From: Corallococcus macrosporus
Lineage (GTDB): Bacteria > Myxococcota > Myxococcia > Myxococcales > Myxococcaceae
Direction of reading: 5' to 3'
DNA: 64,000 nt
NCBI RefSeq assembly: GCF_017302985.1
Contig: NZ_JAFIMU010000002.1
Coordinates: 558,001 to 622,000 of the forward strand
A model generated the notes under the pieces. The model had not been told where the DNA came from. It saw only the letters and a list, made by a program, of their open reading frames with translations, and made no database searches. The position numbers and the translations under genes are program-made. This document shows, in pieces, positions 35,901-45,525 of this stretch. How positions within the stretch are numbered: position 1 is the stretch's first letter; the number at the start of each line of letters is the position of its first letter.

Positions 35901-38900
35901 CAGAGGAAGAGGCCCGTTTGGCTGAGGAGGCTCGCCTCGCCGAAGAAGCACGCCTCGCCGAAGAGGCACGCCTCGCGGAAGAGGCCCGCCTCGCTGAAGA
36001 AGCCCGGGTCCGTGCCGAGGAAGAGGCACGTCTCGCGGAAGAGGCTCGCCTCGCGGAGGAGGCCCGCCTCCGCGCGATCGAGGAGGCTCGGCTCGCTGAG
36101 GAAGCGCGGCTGGCTGAAGAAGCTCGCCTCGCCGAGGAGGCACGTCTCGCGGAAGAGGCGCGTCTGGCCGAAGAGGCTCGCCTCGCCGAAGAAGCCCGCC
36201 TTCGCGCCGAGGAAGAGGCTCGCCTCGCCGAGGAGGCTCGGCTCGCGGAAGTCGCGCGACTGGCTGAAGAGGCCCGGCTCGCGGAAGAGGCTCGGCTGCG
36301 CGCGGAGAAAGAGGCGCGGCTCGCGGAAGAAGCTCGACTGGCTGAAGAGGCTCGCCTTCGGGCTGAGGAAGAGGCGCGTCTTGCTGAGGAGGCTCGACTC
36401 GCCGAAGCAGAACGTCTCCGCGCGCTTGAGGAAGCACGGCTGGCCGAGGAGGCCCGGCTCGCGGAAGAGGCTCGCCTCGCCGAGGAAGCCCGGCTTCGTG
36501 CTGAAGGGGAGGCTCGCCTCGCCGAAGAAGCACGGCTGGCAGAGGAGGCGCGGCTTCGTGCTGAGGAAGAGGCGCGTCTCGCTGAGGAGGCCCGGCTCCG
36601 TGCGGAAGAGGAGGCTCGCCTCGCCGAAGAAGCACGTCTGGCCGAAGAAGCTCGCCTTCGCGCGGAGGAAGAAGCTCGCCTCGCGGAAGAGGCTCGTCTT
36701 GCTGAAGAGGCTCGCCTGGCTGAGGAGGCACGTCTCGCCGAAGAGGCGCGCCTGGCTGAGGAGGCTCGCCTCGCAGAAGAGGCGCGGCTTCGTGCAGAAG
36801 AGGAGGCCCGGCTGGCGGAAGAGGCTCGCCTTCGTGCTGAGGAGGAGGCTCGAGGAGCCGAAGCCGCTCGGCTCGCGGAAGAAGCACGGCTGGCCGAGGA
36901 GGCCCGGCTCGCGGAAGAGGCTCGTCTCGCGGAAGAGGCTCGTCTCGCGGAAGAGGCTCGTCTCGCTGAGGAAGCCCGGCTGCGTGCTGAAGAAGAGGCA
37001 CGGCTGGCGGAAGAGGCCCGCCTTCGTGCAGAGGAAGAGGCCCGTTTGGCTGAGGAGGCCCGCCTCGCTGAAGAGGCTCGCCTCGCCGAAGAAGAGGCAC
37101 GCCTGGCCGAAGAGGCCCGCCTCGCGGAGGAGGTCCGTCTTCGCGCGATCGAGGAGGCTCGGCTCGCTGAGGAAGCACGGCTGGCTGAAGAAGCCCGACT
37201 GCGTGCGGAAGAAGAAGCTCGCCTCGCGGAAGAGGCGCGTCTGGCCGAAGAGGCTCGCCTCGCCGAAGAGGCCGCTCAAATCGAAGCCGCTCGTCTCGCG
37301 GAAGAGGCGCGTCTGGCCGAAGAGGCTCGCCTCGCCGAAGAGGCCGCTCGAATCGAAGCCGCTCGTCTCGCGGAAGAGGCGCGTCTGGCCGAAGAGGCCC
37401 GGCTGGCGGAAGCTGCACGACTCGCGGAAGAGGCTCGACTCGCGGAAGAAGCCCGTCAGGCCGAACTCCTCCTCGTCGCGGAACAGGCCCGTGCCGCCGA
37501 AGCCGCTCGCATCGCGGAGGAGGCCCGCGCCGCCGAGGCGCAGCGCCTTTCCGAACAGGGCAAGCCCGCCCATCCGCCCTCACTCCCCCGGCGCAACCGC
37601 CCGGCCGCGCCCCCCGCGCCGCCTCCGGTCCTCGTGCCCGTCGCCGCGGCCCCGGTGGAGCCTGAACCGCTGTCGCTCGGGCCCGAGGACATCATCCTCA
37701 CCGCGGAGCCGGAACCCTCCGCCCCGTCGAACTGGGCGGACTCCATCCCCGCGTCCCCCCGCGACGCCCTGGAACTGCCCGTCAGCGACAACACCTCCGC
37801 CCTGACCGAGGCCCGCAAGCGCGCCCAGGCCGCCCAGCTCCAGGACATGGCCGAGGCCCTGCGCCGCTCGGCCTCCGTGCCCCTGGACCCCTGGCTCACC
37901 GAGGAGTCCTCCCGCTTCCCCGTCGCCCCGCCCCCGGAAGCCGACCTCCCCCTCCTGGAGGTCGAGCCGGAGAGCTGGGGCGACATCGTCCCCGCCGCGG
38001 CGCCCCTTCCCGACACCCGCGCTCCCGCCCCGGACGCCCCCGTCGTCCCCGCCCAGGCCGCCCCCCAGCCGGACCTCTGGGCCGTCCAGCCCCCCAAGTT
38101 CCCCGCGTCCGCCACACCGCCCGTGCGTCCCGCCCGCGCCACCGAGGACGACCTGTGGCGCATCGTCTCCTTCGACGAGTCGAACGACCCCGCCCAGAAC
38201 CTCACCGCCTCCTTCGAGGCCGCCCTCCAGCAGGTGGATGCCCACCTGGAAGCCCTCGTCCGCTCGGACGTCCGGTCGGTGGGGGACGCCAACGAATTCC
38301 TCGTCGAGGCCATCGTCGAGGCGACATTCGAGCCGCTGCCTTCTCCCCGCTCCACCGCGTTCCCCGGTGACAACGGAGGGGCTTCTGGCCAGACTGAGGA
38401 CGAGCTGTCCGGTGACCTGGACGACTGGGATTTTGACGAGGACGACGTGGCGGCCGAAGACCCCTCCAACCCCGACGAAGCCTCCAAGCTCCGGCGCCAG
38501 CGCCTCCTGCGCCGCGCCATGGAGAACATGGGCACGCTCGGCGCCCGCCCCGTTCCCCCCGCCGCCGCCGCGAGCACCCCGGCCACGCCCGAAGCCGCCG
38601 CGCCGCCACCCGCCGCACCACCAGAGCCCCCCAAGCCCGACGAGGGCCGGCTCGCGCAGCAGATTGAGCAGCGCTACGCCGACATCCAGACGAAGAAGGA
38701 CCACTTCGTCACACTGGGTGTCCCGCAGGATGCCTCGCGCGACCAGGTGAAGGCCGCCTTCCTGAGCCTCGCCAAGGTCTTCCACCCGGACCGGCTGCCC
38801 CCGTCGCTGCCGCACCTGGCGCCAAAAATCACGGCTGTCTTCGAGTCTATCCGCGAGGCCTACGAAGTCCTCCACGACGACACCCGCCGCAAGAACTACC

Positions 38901-39382
38901 AACTGGCCCAGCAGGGCGCGCAGGCCGCTCCCAAGCCCCCGGCCTCCACCGCCCGTCCCGGCAGCCCCGCCGCGGCCCGCGCGGACACCAACGCGGATGA
39001 CCTCTTCCGCATGGGCGAGGTGTTCTTCCGCAAGCGCGACTTCGTCGCCGCCAGCGAGCACTACGAGCGCGCCCACGCCCTGGACCCCAAGCCCCTGTAC
39101 CTCGCGGCGCGCGCCTGGGCCCTCTACATGGACCCCAGCCGCAAGGCCGACATGCCCCGCGCGAAACAGTGGATGGCGGATGCGGTGCGCGCCGACCCGA
39201 ACTGTGATCGCGCCCACTACCAGCTGGGCGTCATCGCCCGCGTGGAAGGGGACATGGACCGCGCGGAGCGGCACTTCCGCGAAGCGGTGCGCGCGAACCC
39301 GAAGCACCTGGAGGCGAACCAGGAGCTGCGGCTCATCGACATGCGCAAGAAGAACCCACCCAAGAAGGGTCTCTTCCGCTGA
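32978..39382 (+). CDS. giant PATAN-helical repeat-J domain-TPR protein
   Basis: A 2134-residue protein with no overall counterpart I recognise. Residues 1-~75 resemble a PATAN/DUF4388 module ([20 protein letters not shown]), with helical sequence to ~229. Residues ~230-1527 are an almost uninterrupted Ala/Glu/Arg/Leu repeat (see repeat entry). Residues ~1530-1890 are Pro/acidic and disordered, containing [14 protein letters not shown] and DDWDFDEDD patches. A J domain starts at residue 1908 with the HPD motif at 1936-1938. A TPR-like tail ([34 protein letters not shown]) ends at KKGLFR. The J domain predicts Hsp70 recruitment. No signal peptide is seen, so it is presumably cytoplasmic. ATG 32978 is chosen for the start of the PATAN similarity. 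Its neighbour at 39.5 kb shares PATAN and TPR modules. Confidence 0.85.
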   Translation: MSASQVAEALYAAHKSRATGRLTLHAGGRESALWLREGDLVGARLGFGYQTPAQALFQNGLLGVDALDALWARGGAAAPDEELLEDSGLKPAVVHEQQVLAQVRRLSELAERADFEAEAVEAAGDFAPIAGVRVVRAALEPAPSEAVPARVYRCPEVAACEPWLTDASERGLLETLGAFRRPEALTGAQQALLRVLEREGRIEALSVEEWEERERLRREEELRQAEEEAWEIEEARRREEAERRVEEERLAELARLEAERLAEEARLAEEARLAELARIEAERLAEEARLRALEEARLAEEARLRAEEEARLEAERLAEEARLAELARLEAERLAEEARLRAEEEARLAEEARLAELARIEAERLAEEARLAELARIEAERLAEEARLAELARLEAERLAEEARLAELARIEAERLAEEARLAELARIEAERLAEEARLAELARIEAERLAEEARLAELARIEAERLAEEARLAELARIEAERLAEEARLAELARIEAERLAEEARLAELARLEAERLAEEARLAEEARLRAEEEARLAEEARLAEEARLAEEARLAEEARLAEEARLRAEEEARLAEEARLAEEARLRAEEEARLAEEARLRAIEEARLAEEARLRAEEEARLAEEARLAEEARLRAIEEARLAEEARLAEEARLRAEEEARLAEEARLAEEARLAEEARLAEEARLAEEARLRAEEEARLAEEARLAEEARLAEEARLAEEARLAEEARLAEEARLAEEARLAEEARLRAEEEARLAEEARLAEEARLAEEARLAEEAARIEAERLAEEARQAEEARLAEEARLAELARLEAERLAEEARLAEEARLAEEARLRAEEEARLAEEARLRAIEEARLAEEARLAEEARLQAIEEARLAEEARLRAEEEARLAEEARLAEEARLAEEARLAEEARLAEEARLAEEARLAEEARLRAEEEARLAEEARLAEEARLRAEEEARLAEEARLAEEARLRAEEEARLAEEARLAEEARLAEEARLAEEARLAEEARVRAEEEARLAEEARLAEEARLRAIEEARLAEEARLAEEARLAEEARLAEEARLAEEARLAEEARLRAEEEARLAEEARLAEVARLAEEARLAEEARLRAEKEARLAEEARLAEEARLRAEEEARLAEEARLAEAERLRALEEARLAEEARLAEEARLAEEARLRAEGEARLAEEARLAEEARLRAEEEARLAEEARLRAEEEARLAEEARLAEEARLRAEEEARLAEEARLAEEARLAEEARLAEEARLAEEARLAEEARLRAEEEARLAEEARLRAEEEARGAEAARLAEEARLAEEARLAEEARLAEEARLAEEARLAEEARLRAEEEARLAEEARLRAEEEARLAEEARLAEEARLAEEEARLAEEARLAEEVRLRAIEEARLAEEARLAEEARLRAEEEARLAEEARLAEEARLAEEAAQIEAARLAEEARLAEEARLAEEAARIEAARLAEEARLAEEARLAEAARLAEEARLAEEARQAELLLVAEQARAAEAARIAEEARAAEAQRLSEQGKPAHPPSLPRRNRPAAPPAPPPVLVPVAAAPVEPEPLSLGPEDIILTAEPEPSAPSNWADSIPASPRDALELPVSDNTSALTEARKRAQAAQLQDMAEALRRSASVPLDPWLTEESSRFPVAPPPEADLPLLEVEPESWGDIVPAAAPLPDTRAPAPDAPVVPAQAAPQPDLWAVQPPKFPASATPPVRPARATEDDLWRIVSFDESNDPAQNLTASFEAALQQVDAHLEALVRSDVRSVGDANEFLVEAIVEATFEPLPSPRSTAFPGDNGGASGQTEDELSGDLDDWDFDEDDVAAEDPSNPDEASKLRRQRLLRRAMENMGTLGARPVPPAAAASTPATPEAAAPPPAAPPEPPKPDEGRLAQQIEQRYADIQTKKDHFVTLGVPQDASRDQVKAAFLSLAKVFHPDRLPPSLPHLAPKITAVFESIREAYEVLHDDTRRKNYQLAQQGAQAAPKPPASTARPGSPAAARADTNADDLFRMGEVFFRKRDFVAASEHYERAHALDPKPLYLAARAWALYMDPSRKADMPRAKQWMADAVRADPNCDRAHYQLGVIARVEGDMDRAERHFREAVRANPKHLEANQELRLIDMRKKNPPKKGLFR
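34613..34684 (+). repeat. short 18-nt tandem array
   Basis: Identical 18-nt units (GAAGAGGCACGGCTGGCC) begin at 34613, 34631 and 34649, and a fourth, diverging unit begins at 34667. The array is flanked by two copies of a longer unit reading GCACGGCTTCGTGCTGAGG. This suggests recent duplication inside the larger coding repeat. Confidence 0.8.
35075..35218 (+). repeat. 18-nt minisatellite, eight near-identical copies
   Basis: Eight consecutive copies of GCTCGTCTCGCTGAAGAG lie at 35075-35218, differing only by synonymous CTG/CCG changes. They encode eight ARLAEE units. Codon choice here (GCT, CGT) is less GC-rich than the surrounding genome. Confidence 0.9.
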
Positions 39383-39435
39383 CTTGCCTGTCCTCCAGGG
39401 AGGGAAACGGCCGGTTTTCCGGACAGTCCCGCCCA

Positions 39436-39465
39436 TTGACACACCTGAAAGCCGGACCCGATGCT
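39436..39465 (+). promoter_or_regulatory. sigma-70-type promoter for the receiver-PATAN gene
   Basis: TTGACA (39436-39441), an 18-nt spacer and GATGCT (39460-39465) lie 60 nt upstream of the GTG start. The consensus -35 makes this a good candidate and indicates that the gene can be transcribed independently of the giant gene. Confidence 0.55.
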
Positions 39466-39525
39466 TGCCCCCACGGGGCGCGTCCGTTGGATCCGCCGTC
39501 CCGCCCGTTTTGAAAGGCATGCCAC

Positions 39526-42297
39526 GTGGCCAAGCAGCACCTGCTCCTCGTCGACGGTGACGCGAAGAGTCTGCGCGTGATGGAGGTCAGCCTGAAGAAG
39601 GCGGGCTTCTCCGTCACGACTGCGATCCACGGCAAGGATGCGCTGGAGAAGGTCCAGATCAGCCCGCCGGACCTCGTGCTCGCGGACACCAAGATGCCGG
39701 AGATGGACGGCTTCGAGCTCTGCAAGCAGCTCAAGTCCGACGAGCGCTTCAAGTTCATCCCCTTCGTCTTCCTGACGAACCAGAAGTCGGTCGAGTTCAA
39801 GGTGCGCGGCCTGGAACTCGGGGGCGACGACTACCTGACGAAGCCCATCTACATCAAAGAGATCGTCACCCGCGTGAAGATGATCCTTCAGAAGGCCGAG
39901 AAGGAACGCATCGAGAAGCGCGAGACGACCAAGGGTGGCTTCGCGGGAAGCCTCGCCGACATGGGCGTCGTGGACCTGGTCCAGACCTTCGAGATCGGCC
40001 GCAAGACGGGCGTCATCTCCATCCAGGGCGAGCGCACCGGCGTCGTCTACTTCAAGGAAGGCCGCGTCATCGACGCGGAGCTGGGCCGGCTCAAGGGCGA
40101 GAACGCCTTCTACCGCCTGCTCAACACGTTCGAAGGCCAGTTCGACGTGCAGTTCACCACGTTGGACCGCACCGAGCGCATCGAGGTCTCCACGCAGGGC
40201 CTGCTCATGGAAGGCATGCGCCGGCTGGACGAGTGGGGCCGGATGCTCGAGCAGCTCCCGCCGCTGGAGACGGTCTTCGAGATCGACTACCACCAGTTGG
40301 CGGACCGCCTGTCGGAGATCCCCGACGAGGTGAACGGCCTGTTGCGCCTGTTCGACGGCAAGCGCGCGCTGTCGCGCGTGGTGGAGGACTCGGACTTCGA
40401 GGACCTGGCCGCGCTGGGCATCATCAGCAAGCTGTACTTCGAAGGGCTGATCCGCGAGCTGGGCAACGCGCCGCTGGAGCCCGTGCAGAGCAGCAAGCCG
40501 GGCATCGAGCAGTGGCTGAACACCGCGCCGCCCATCCCCGTGGACGTCGCGCCCGCGCAGGAGGCCGCGCCCGCGGAAGCGCCTGTCGCCGTGGAGCCGC
40601 CGCCCGTGGAAGCGGCGCCCGTGGCGGAGGCCGCGCCCATCGAGGAGGCCCCGCCCGCGCAGCCGGAGCCCGTGGAGGAGGTCACGCCGGCGGTGGCGGA
40701 GGTGGCGCCCGCGCAGGCCGCCGCGCAGCCCGCGCAGGTGATCATCTTCCCGCCGCGCTCACGCCCCGGCGACGGCGCGCCGCCTCCGTTCGGACAGGAG
40801 GGCGTGGAGCCCGTGGTTCCGCCGCTGTCGCAGGAGGGCTCGGCGTTCCTGGTGGAGCCGCCCCCGGCGCACCGCGCGGTGGATCACGCGCGGCGCAGCC
40901 TGCTGCTTGACTGGAACCGCGTGGACACGGAGGGGCTGAGCTCCTCCAGCACCTGGGGCCCGGGTTCGCCCTGGGGCGCCGCGTCCCGCGCGCCCGCGCC
41001 TTCGCCCAGCCCGTTCGCCGCCGCGCCCGTGGCGGCGCCGGTGGAGCCGCTGCCCTCGCGTCCGCCCATCTTCGGTGGCGCCGCCATCGCGCCCAGCCCG
41101 CTGGCGCCCGTGCCGCCGCCCACGCCGGCCCCGCCGTCGTCCGAGGTGACGCTGGTCAGCGGGACGGAGCCGCATCAGGACGAGCTGCCGGTGGAGGAGG
41201 CCGCGCCGCAGCAGCTCGCGCTGCCGCCGTACCCGGGCCACGGCATCGTGCCGCCCCAGGTGGCCCCGGTGGCGCTCAACGTCGAGTTCCCCGCGACGAC
41301 GCCCTTCGATTCGCAGCCGGCCCCCACCATGGAGCCGGTGGACACCGCCGCGCACGACGTGCCCGCGTCGGAGGCGTACTTCACGGAGCCCGAGCCCGCC
41401 GCGCCCGTGGCGAGCACTCCTGCGGCCCCCACGCCCGTCGCTGCTCCCGCTGCCGATTCCACGGCCTCCACGAAGCCCAGCGCGACGAAGCCCGCGCACG
41501 ACGAGGACGACGCGGCGCTGATCGCCGCGATGAAGCCCAAGCGCACGGGCCTCTACGTCGCGGGCGGTCTGCTCCTGGTCGCGGCCGTGGCCGCGGTGGT
41601 CATCTCCAAGGGCTCGGGCAGCGCTGAGACGCCCAAGCCCAGCGACCCCAAGGTGACGCAGCCCACGCAGCCCGTGGACGCGCGCAAGCCGCCGGAGACC
41701 ACGCCTCCGCCGGAAGTCACGCCTCCGCCCACGAAGACGGTGGACGCGCAGCCCGACGCGGGTGTCACCCCGCCGAAGACCGCCGTCACCCCCGCCCCCG
41801 AGGACGCGGGCACCGCGCCAGTGAAGACCGCCACGCCCGAGCCCGCCGCCGTCCCAGACGCGGGCGCCATCGCGGTCGCGCCCACGCCGCCTCCGGACGC
41901 GACGCCCGTGGCGCCGCCGAAGCTCACCTACGCGGACTTCATCAAGGACGGCCGCGCGGCCATGTCCCGCAAGAGCTTCAAGTCGGCCGTCGGCGCGTAC
42001 CGCAAGGCGCTCGCGCTGGACAACGCCTCCATCGAGGCGAAGACGGGCCTGGGCATCTCCCTGGCCAACAACAGCAGCACCAGCGAGGCCGGCTACCGCG
42101 AGGCGGCGAAGCTGCTCCAGGACGTGGTCAAGGCGGAGCCCAAGAACGCGAAGGCCTGGTTCTGGCTGGGCAGCTCGCTCCAGTTCTCCGGCGATCAAAC
42201 CCGAGCGGCCGAGGCCTATAAGAAGTATCTGTTCCTCGAACCGACGGGGAGCTCGGCGGAGGACGTGCGCGCACTGCTCAAGGGGATGGGCAGCTAG
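39526..42297 (+). CDS. receiver-PATAN(DUF4388)-TM-TPR response regulator
   Basis: A 923-residue protein with a complete N-terminal receiver domain (Asp10, Asp12, phosphoacceptor Asp54 in [13 protein letters not shown], Thr in FVFLTNQK, Lys in DDYLTKP). A canonical PATAN/DUF4388 domain follows at about 140-260 ([20 protein letters not shown] to [13 protein letters not shown]). After a helical region to ~330 comes a Pro/Ala/Val/Glu-rich linker to ~670. A single transmembrane helix (~675-695, [19 protein letters not shown]), a second Pro/Thr-rich linker and C-terminal TPRs (~799-923) complete it. The TM places the TPR end probably in the periplasm. No DNA-binding domain is present. The start is GTG 39526. 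No cognate kinase is adjacent. Confidence 0.88.
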   Translation: MAKQHLLLVDGDAKSLRVMEVSLKKAGFSVTTAIHGKDALEKVQISPPDLVLADTKMPEMDGFELCKQLKSDERFKFIPFVFLTNQKSVEFKVRGLELGGDDYLTKPIYIKEIVTRVKMILQKAEKERIEKRETTKGGFAGSLADMGVVDLVQTFEIGRKTGVISIQGERTGVVYFKEGRVIDAELGRLKGENAFYRLLNTFEGQFDVQFTTLDRTERIEVSTQGLLMEGMRRLDEWGRMLEQLPPLETVFEIDYHQLADRLSEIPDEVNGLLRLFDGKRALSRVVEDSDFEDLAALGIISKLYFEGLIRELGNAPLEPVQSSKPGIEQWLNTAPPIPVDVAPAQEAAPAEAPVAVEPPPVEAAPVAEAAPIEEAPPAQPEPVEEVTPAVAEVAPAQAAAQPAQVIIFPPRSRPGDGAPPPFGQEGVEPVVPPLSQEGSAFLVEPPPAHRAVDHARRSLLLDWNRVDTEGLSSSSTWGPGSPWGAASRAPAPSPSPFAAAPVAAPVEPLPSRPPIFGGAAIAPSPLAPVPPPTPAPPSSEVTLVSGTEPHQDELPVEEAAPQQLALPPYPGHGIVPPQVAPVALNVEFPATTPFDSQPAPTMEPVDTAAHDVPASEAYFTEPEPAAPVASTPAAPTPVAAPAADSTASTKPSATKPAHDEDDAALIAAMKPKRTGLYVAGGLLLVAAVAAVVISKGSGSAETPKPSDPKVTQPTQPVDARKPPETTPPPEVTPPPTKTVDAQPDAGVTPPKTAVTPAPEDAGTAPVKTATPEPAAVPDAGAIAVAPTPPPDATPVAPPKLTYADFIKDGRAAMSRKSFKSAVGAYRKALALDNASIEAKTGLGISLANNSSTSEAGYREAAKLLQDVVKAEPKNAKAWFWLGSSLQFSGDQTRAAEAYKKYLFLEPTGSSAEDVRALLKGMGS

Positions 42298-42341
42298 GCG
42301 GCCGGTCCGCTTTCCGCCTTCCCGTCCTTGCTGGAGTCGTC

Positions 42342-43340
42342 GTGCTCGTCCTGGGACTCGAAACCTCGTGCGATGAAACCGCCGCCGCCGTCGTGGAGGA
42401 CGGGCGGCGCGTCCTGTCGGACGTCGTCTCCACGCAGGTGGACATCCATCGCCGCTGGGGCGGCGTCGTGCCGGAGCTGGCCAGCCGCAACCACATCGTC
42501 CAGGTGATGCCCGTCGTCCACGAGGCACTCACCCGCGCGGACAAGACGCTGGACGACATCGACCTCATCGCCGTCACGTCCGGCCCCGGCCTCATCGGCG
42601 CGCTGCTCGTGGGGCTCCAGGTGGCCAAGGGGCTGAGCCTCGCCACCGGCAAGCCCTTCGTGGGCGCCAACCACCTGGAAGGGCACCTGCTGGCCATCCG
42701 CCTCCTGGAGGACGCGCCCGCGCCGCCGTTCCTGGGGCTCGTCGTCTCCGGCGGCCACACCAGCCTCTACGAGGTGCGCGACTACGGGAACTACCGCCTC
42801 GTCGGCCGCACGCGCGACGACGCCGCGGGCGAGGCCTACGACAAGACGGCGCGCATCCTCGGCCTGCCGTACCCGGGCGGACAGCCCATTGATCAGCTGG
42901 CGCAGAAGGGCGACCCGGAGGCCATCCGCTTCCCGCGCGCGCTGCCGGGCGACAACCTGGACGTGTCCTTCTCCGGGCTGAAGACGTCCGTGCTCCACCA
43001 CGTCCAGAAGCACGGCGTGCCGGAGGGCCAGGCGCTGCACGACCTGTGCGCGTCGTTCCAGGAGGCGGTGGCGGACGTGCTGTCGAAGAAGCTCGTCGCC
43101 GCGGCGAAGAAGCTGGGCCACCACCAGCTCGTCCTGTGCGGCGGCGTGGCGGCGAACTCGCGGCTCCGGGCGCTGTGCAAGCAGCGCGCGGAGGAGCGGG
43201 GCCTGCGCATGTTCCTGCCGCCGGTGCGGTTGTGCACGGACAATGGCGCGATGATCGCCGTCGCGGGATATGAAGCGTGGCGCCGCGGCTTGCGCGGTGA
43301 CTTCCGCCTCGCGGCCGACCCCGCCTGGCGCATGGAGTAG
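42342..43340 (+). CDS. tsaD: tRNA N6-adenosine threonylcarbamoyltransferase TsaD
   Basis: A 332-residue TsaD/Kae1 protein that transfers the threonylcarbamoyl group to A37 of ANN-decoding tRNAs with TsaB/TsaE. It shows LGLETSCDETAAAVV, the iron-binding NHLEGHLLA motif, LVVSGGHTSLY and CGGVAANSRLR. The length is normal. The GTG start 42342 with CTGGAG just upstream is used. The rsmA gene begins 10 nt after the stop. The TsaB and TsaE partners are not in the window. Confidence 0.95.
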   Translation: MLVLGLETSCDETAAAVVEDGRRVLSDVVSTQVDIHRRWGGVVPELASRNHIVQVMPVVHEALTRADKTLDDIDLIAVTSGPGLIGALLVGLQVAKGLSLATGKPFVGANHLEGHLLAIRLLEDAPAPPFLGLVVSGGHTSLYEVRDYGNYRLVGRTRDDAAGEAYDKTARILGLPYPGGQPIDQLAQKGDPEAIRFPRALPGDNLDVSFSGLKTSVLHHVQKHGVPEGQALHDLCASFQEAVADVLSKKLVAAAKKLGHHQLVLCGGVAANSRLRALCKQRAEERGLRMFLPPVRLCTDNGAMIAVAGYEAWRRGLRGDFRLAADPAWRME

Positions 43341-43350
43341 GGGCCTGACA

Positions 43351-44229
43351 GTGGATTCTCCGCGCGACATCCTCAAGCGCCACGGCCTGCGGGCCAAGCA
43401 CAGCTGGGGACAGAACTTCCTCGGAGACCCGGACGCGCTCCAGTCCATCGCGGACGCGCTCGCGCTGCGCGAGGGCGAGCCCGTGGTGGAGCTGGGCCCG
43501 GGCCTGGGCCACCTCACGCGCTTCCTCGCCGCCACCGGCGCGCGCGTCACCGCCGTGGAGCGCGACCGCGACATGGTGGCCGTGCTGGAGAAGGAGGCCA
43601 TCCCCGGCGTGCGCGTGGTGTCCGGCAACGCCGCCACGGTGGACTTCGCCCAGGTGGCCGGCGCGCCGGAAATCGCGCTCGTGGGCAACCTGCCGTACCA
43701 CCTCACCAGCCCCATCCTCTTCCAGGTGCTCGCGCAGCGCGCCCACATCTCGCGCGCCGTCTTCACCCTCCAGAAGGAAGTGGTGGTGCGGCTGGCCGCG
43801 GAGCCCGGCAACCGCGACTACGGCCTGCTGACGGTGCTGCTCGGCCTGCACTTCGACGTGGAGCAGGTGCTCACGCTGGAGGCGTGGCGCTTCCATCCGC
43901 CCCCGAAGGTGGACTCCGCCGTGCTGCGCCTCACGCGGCTCAAGCAGCCCCGTGCGCCGCTGGTGGACGAGGCCCGCTTCACGCGGCTGGTGAAGGCCGG
44001 CTTCGCGCAGCGCCGCAAGACGCTGATCAACTCGCTCAAGTCCGACAAGGGCCTGGCGACGCCGGAGGCCATGCTGGCCGCGCTCCAGACGGCGGGCATC
44101 GACCCGGGCCGCCGCGCGGAGACGCTGTCCCCGGAGGAGTTCGCCGCCATCGAGCGCGCCCTGGGCCCCGTCACCGCCATGGCGCCGCCGCCTCCGGACG
44201 CGCCGGAAGAGGGCTCTTCAGAAGAGTAG
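43351..44229 (+). CDS. rsmA: 16S rRNA (adenine(1518)-N6/adenine(1519)-N6)-dimethyltransferase RsmA
   Basis: A 292-residue KsgA/RsmA enzyme, dimethylating the two adjacent adenines of the 16S 3' hairpin in late 30S assembly. It has LRAKHSWGQNFLGDPD, the SAM loop VELGPGLGHLTRFLA, the catalytic NLPYHLTSPI motif, FTLQKEVVVRLAA and FHPPPKVDSAVL. The C-terminal ~25 residues are an acidic Pro-rich tail. The GTG start at 43351 gives the usual N-terminus; tsaD and rsmA are likely co-transcribed. Confidence 0.95.
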   Translation: MDSPRDILKRHGLRAKHSWGQNFLGDPDALQSIADALALREGEPVVELGPGLGHLTRFLAATGARVTAVERDRDMVAVLEKEAIPGVRVVSGNAATVDFAQVAGAPEIALVGNLPYHLTSPILFQVLAQRAHISRAVFTLQKEVVVRLAAEPGNRDYGLLTVLLGLHFDVEQVLTLEAWRFHPPPKVDSAVLRLTRLKQPRAPLVDEARFTRLVKAGFAQRRKTLINSLKSDKGLATPEAMLAALQTAGIDPGRRAETLSPEEFAAIERALGPVTAMAPPPPDAPEEGSSEE

Positions 44230-44237
44230 GGGAGACG

Positions 44238-44528
44238 TCAGCGCTTCTGGCCCAGCGCGGCCAGGAGCCCACCCTGCTGGGCGAGGAACGCGCGGAACTC
44301 GTCCTCGTCGATGCGCAGGCGCGCGAGCACGCCGCTGAGCACGTCGTCCACGGAGCCTTCCGGCCGGCGCTTCAGCTCGAAGGCCGTCTTGAGCAGGGCC
44401 ACGCCATAGAGTGGATCCACGTCCACGGGAGGTGCGGGCGGGGCCGTGGCCGGACGGGCGGCGGGCGCCGCTTCCGTGGGCTCCACCAGGTCCACCACCG
44501 ACGTCTTCACCCGCTGCCTGCCGCGCAT
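44238..44528 (-). CDS. small hypothetical protein
   Basis: A 96-residue protein I do not recognise. It has a basic start (MRGRQRVKTSVVDLVEP), a Pro/Ala-rich linker and a helical C-terminal half (LYGVALLKTAFELKRRPEG; LSGVLARLRIDEDEFRAFLAQ). A longer start at 44678 is open but crosses into the region upstream of the divergent kinase gene and is less likely. The gene is convergent with rsmA (8 nt between stops). Codon pattern supports coding. Confidence 0.6.
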   Translation of the reverse strand: MRGRQRVKTSVVDLVEPTEAAPAARPATAPPAPPVDVDPLYGVALLKTAFELKRRPEGSVDDVLSGVLARLRIDEDEFRAFLAQQGGLLAALGQKR

Positions 44529-44710
44529 CTGTGGCCCGCTGCTCCCGCTGCTTGCGTGTTCGCGGGCACCGTAGGGGATGACTCCGGAGCGCGCAAGGGT
44601 GGGATGGCCCGGCGAAAATTGCCGGATGCACGGGGGCATGGTTGTGTTATCCGCCCCCCGCGCGCGCATGTGTCCCATGCGTGGATTCCGGGGGCGGAGG
44701 CCTCGGGCCG

Positions 44711-45352
44711 ATGGACCACCGCTACATCGTCGTCGAAGGCCCCATCGGCGTGGGCAAGACGAGTCTCACCAACCTCCTCACGGAGCGCCTGGGCAGCCGC
44801 CGCATCCTGGAGGTCGTGGAGGAGAACCCCTTCCTCTCCAGCTTCTACGCGGACCGGCAGAAGTTCGCGTTCCAGACGCAGGTGTTCTTCCTGCTGTCGC
44901 GTTTCCGTCAGCAGCAGGAGCTCTTCCAGCAGGACCTGTTCCGCGCCGTCACCGTGAGTGACTACCTGTTCGCGAAGGACCGCATCTTCGCCAACCTCAC
45001 GCTGGCCTCGGACGAGCTGGCCCTCTACGACCGCGTCTTCGAAGCGCTGGGGCCTCGCGTCCCGCAGCCCGACCTGGTCATCTACCTCCAGGCCCAACTG
45101 GACGTGCTGCTGCATCGCATCAAGAAGCGCGGCCGTGAGTTCGAGCGGAAGTTCGACGCGGGCTACCTGGAGTCGCTCACGCACGCGTACAACGACTTCT
45201 TCGCGCACTACCAGGACACGCCCCTCCTCGTGGTGAACACGTCGGACATCGATTTCGTGCACAACGAGCAGGACCGCGAGGACCTGATGCAGGCCATCGC
45301 GTCCGCCAAGTCCGGCGTGCAGCACTACACCCCCCGGTCCCGCCGGGGCTGA
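44711..45352 (+). CDS. deoxynucleoside kinase family protein
   Basis: A 213-residue dNK/dGK-fold kinase, salvaging deoxynucleosides to monophosphates. The P-loop is VVEGPIGVGKTSL, the catalytic Glu is in EVVEENPFLSSFY, the DYLFAKDRIFANLTL segment corresponds to the D/E-R-S region, and the LID Arg residues are in KKRGREFERKFD. The length agrees with bacterial dGK/dAK enzymes. Base specificity cannot be read from sequence alone. ATG 44711 is preferred because the hydrophobic beta-1 strand starts two codons later. Confidence 0.9.
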   Translation: MDHRYIVVEGPIGVGKTSLTNLLTERLGSRRILEVVEENPFLSSFYADRQKFAFQTQVFFLLSRFRQQQELFQQDLFRAVTVSDYLFAKDRIFANLTLASDELALYDRVFEALGPRVPQPDLVIYLQAQLDVLLHRIKKRGREFERKFDAGYLESLTHAYNDFFAHYQDTPLLVVNTSDIDFVHNEQDREDLMQAIASAKSGVQHYTPRSRRG

Positions 45353-45525
45353 CGGCCGCCGCCTGGTTGGTTGCCTGGCGGGATGCGGTCATCCCCCCAC
45401 GCGGCCCCGAGGGCGTTAGAGTGCATCCCCGTGGAACCCTGGCCTCCGGCGATCCCCCTGGGGACGGCGAGGGGCCTGACGCTCCACGAGGCTGTCCCAC
45501 CCGTCTTGCCCACAGGAGGTGAACC

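Larger units (their letters stand above)
33667..37560 (+). repeat. in-frame helical repeat region (6-, 8- and 17-residue units)
   Basis: About 3.9 kb of coding repeat. The basic unit is six residues, ARLAEE (18 nt), interspersed with an eight-residue variant ARLRAEEE and, near the start (about 34030-34545), roughly ten tandem 17-residue units [17 protein letters not shown]. Lys, Pro, Gly and aromatics are virtually absent. Codons vary between copies while the protein stays constant, so the array is old or under protein-level selection. Because the unit length is a multiple of three and GC-rich, several other frames on both strands are also free of stops. Confidence 0.95.

Noticed and set aside
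33667-37560. Regular direct repeats that could suggest a CRISPR array
   Set aside because: Repeats are contiguous, in frame and coding, with no unique spacers, no cas genes nearby and no conserved palindromic repeat.
35522-37573. Second long minus-strand frame and several plus-strand off-frame products (KRLASPKK-type) in the same region
   Set aside because: Same cause: out-of-frame readings of the coding repeat with no independent start signals or domains.
32961-37583. A 1540-codon open frame on the minus strand opposite the giant gene
   Set aside because: It exists only because the 18-nt GC-rich repeat has no stops in several frames. The predicted product is Pro/Arg/Glu low complexity with no domain, and the plus frame carries real PATAN, J and TPR domains at its ends.
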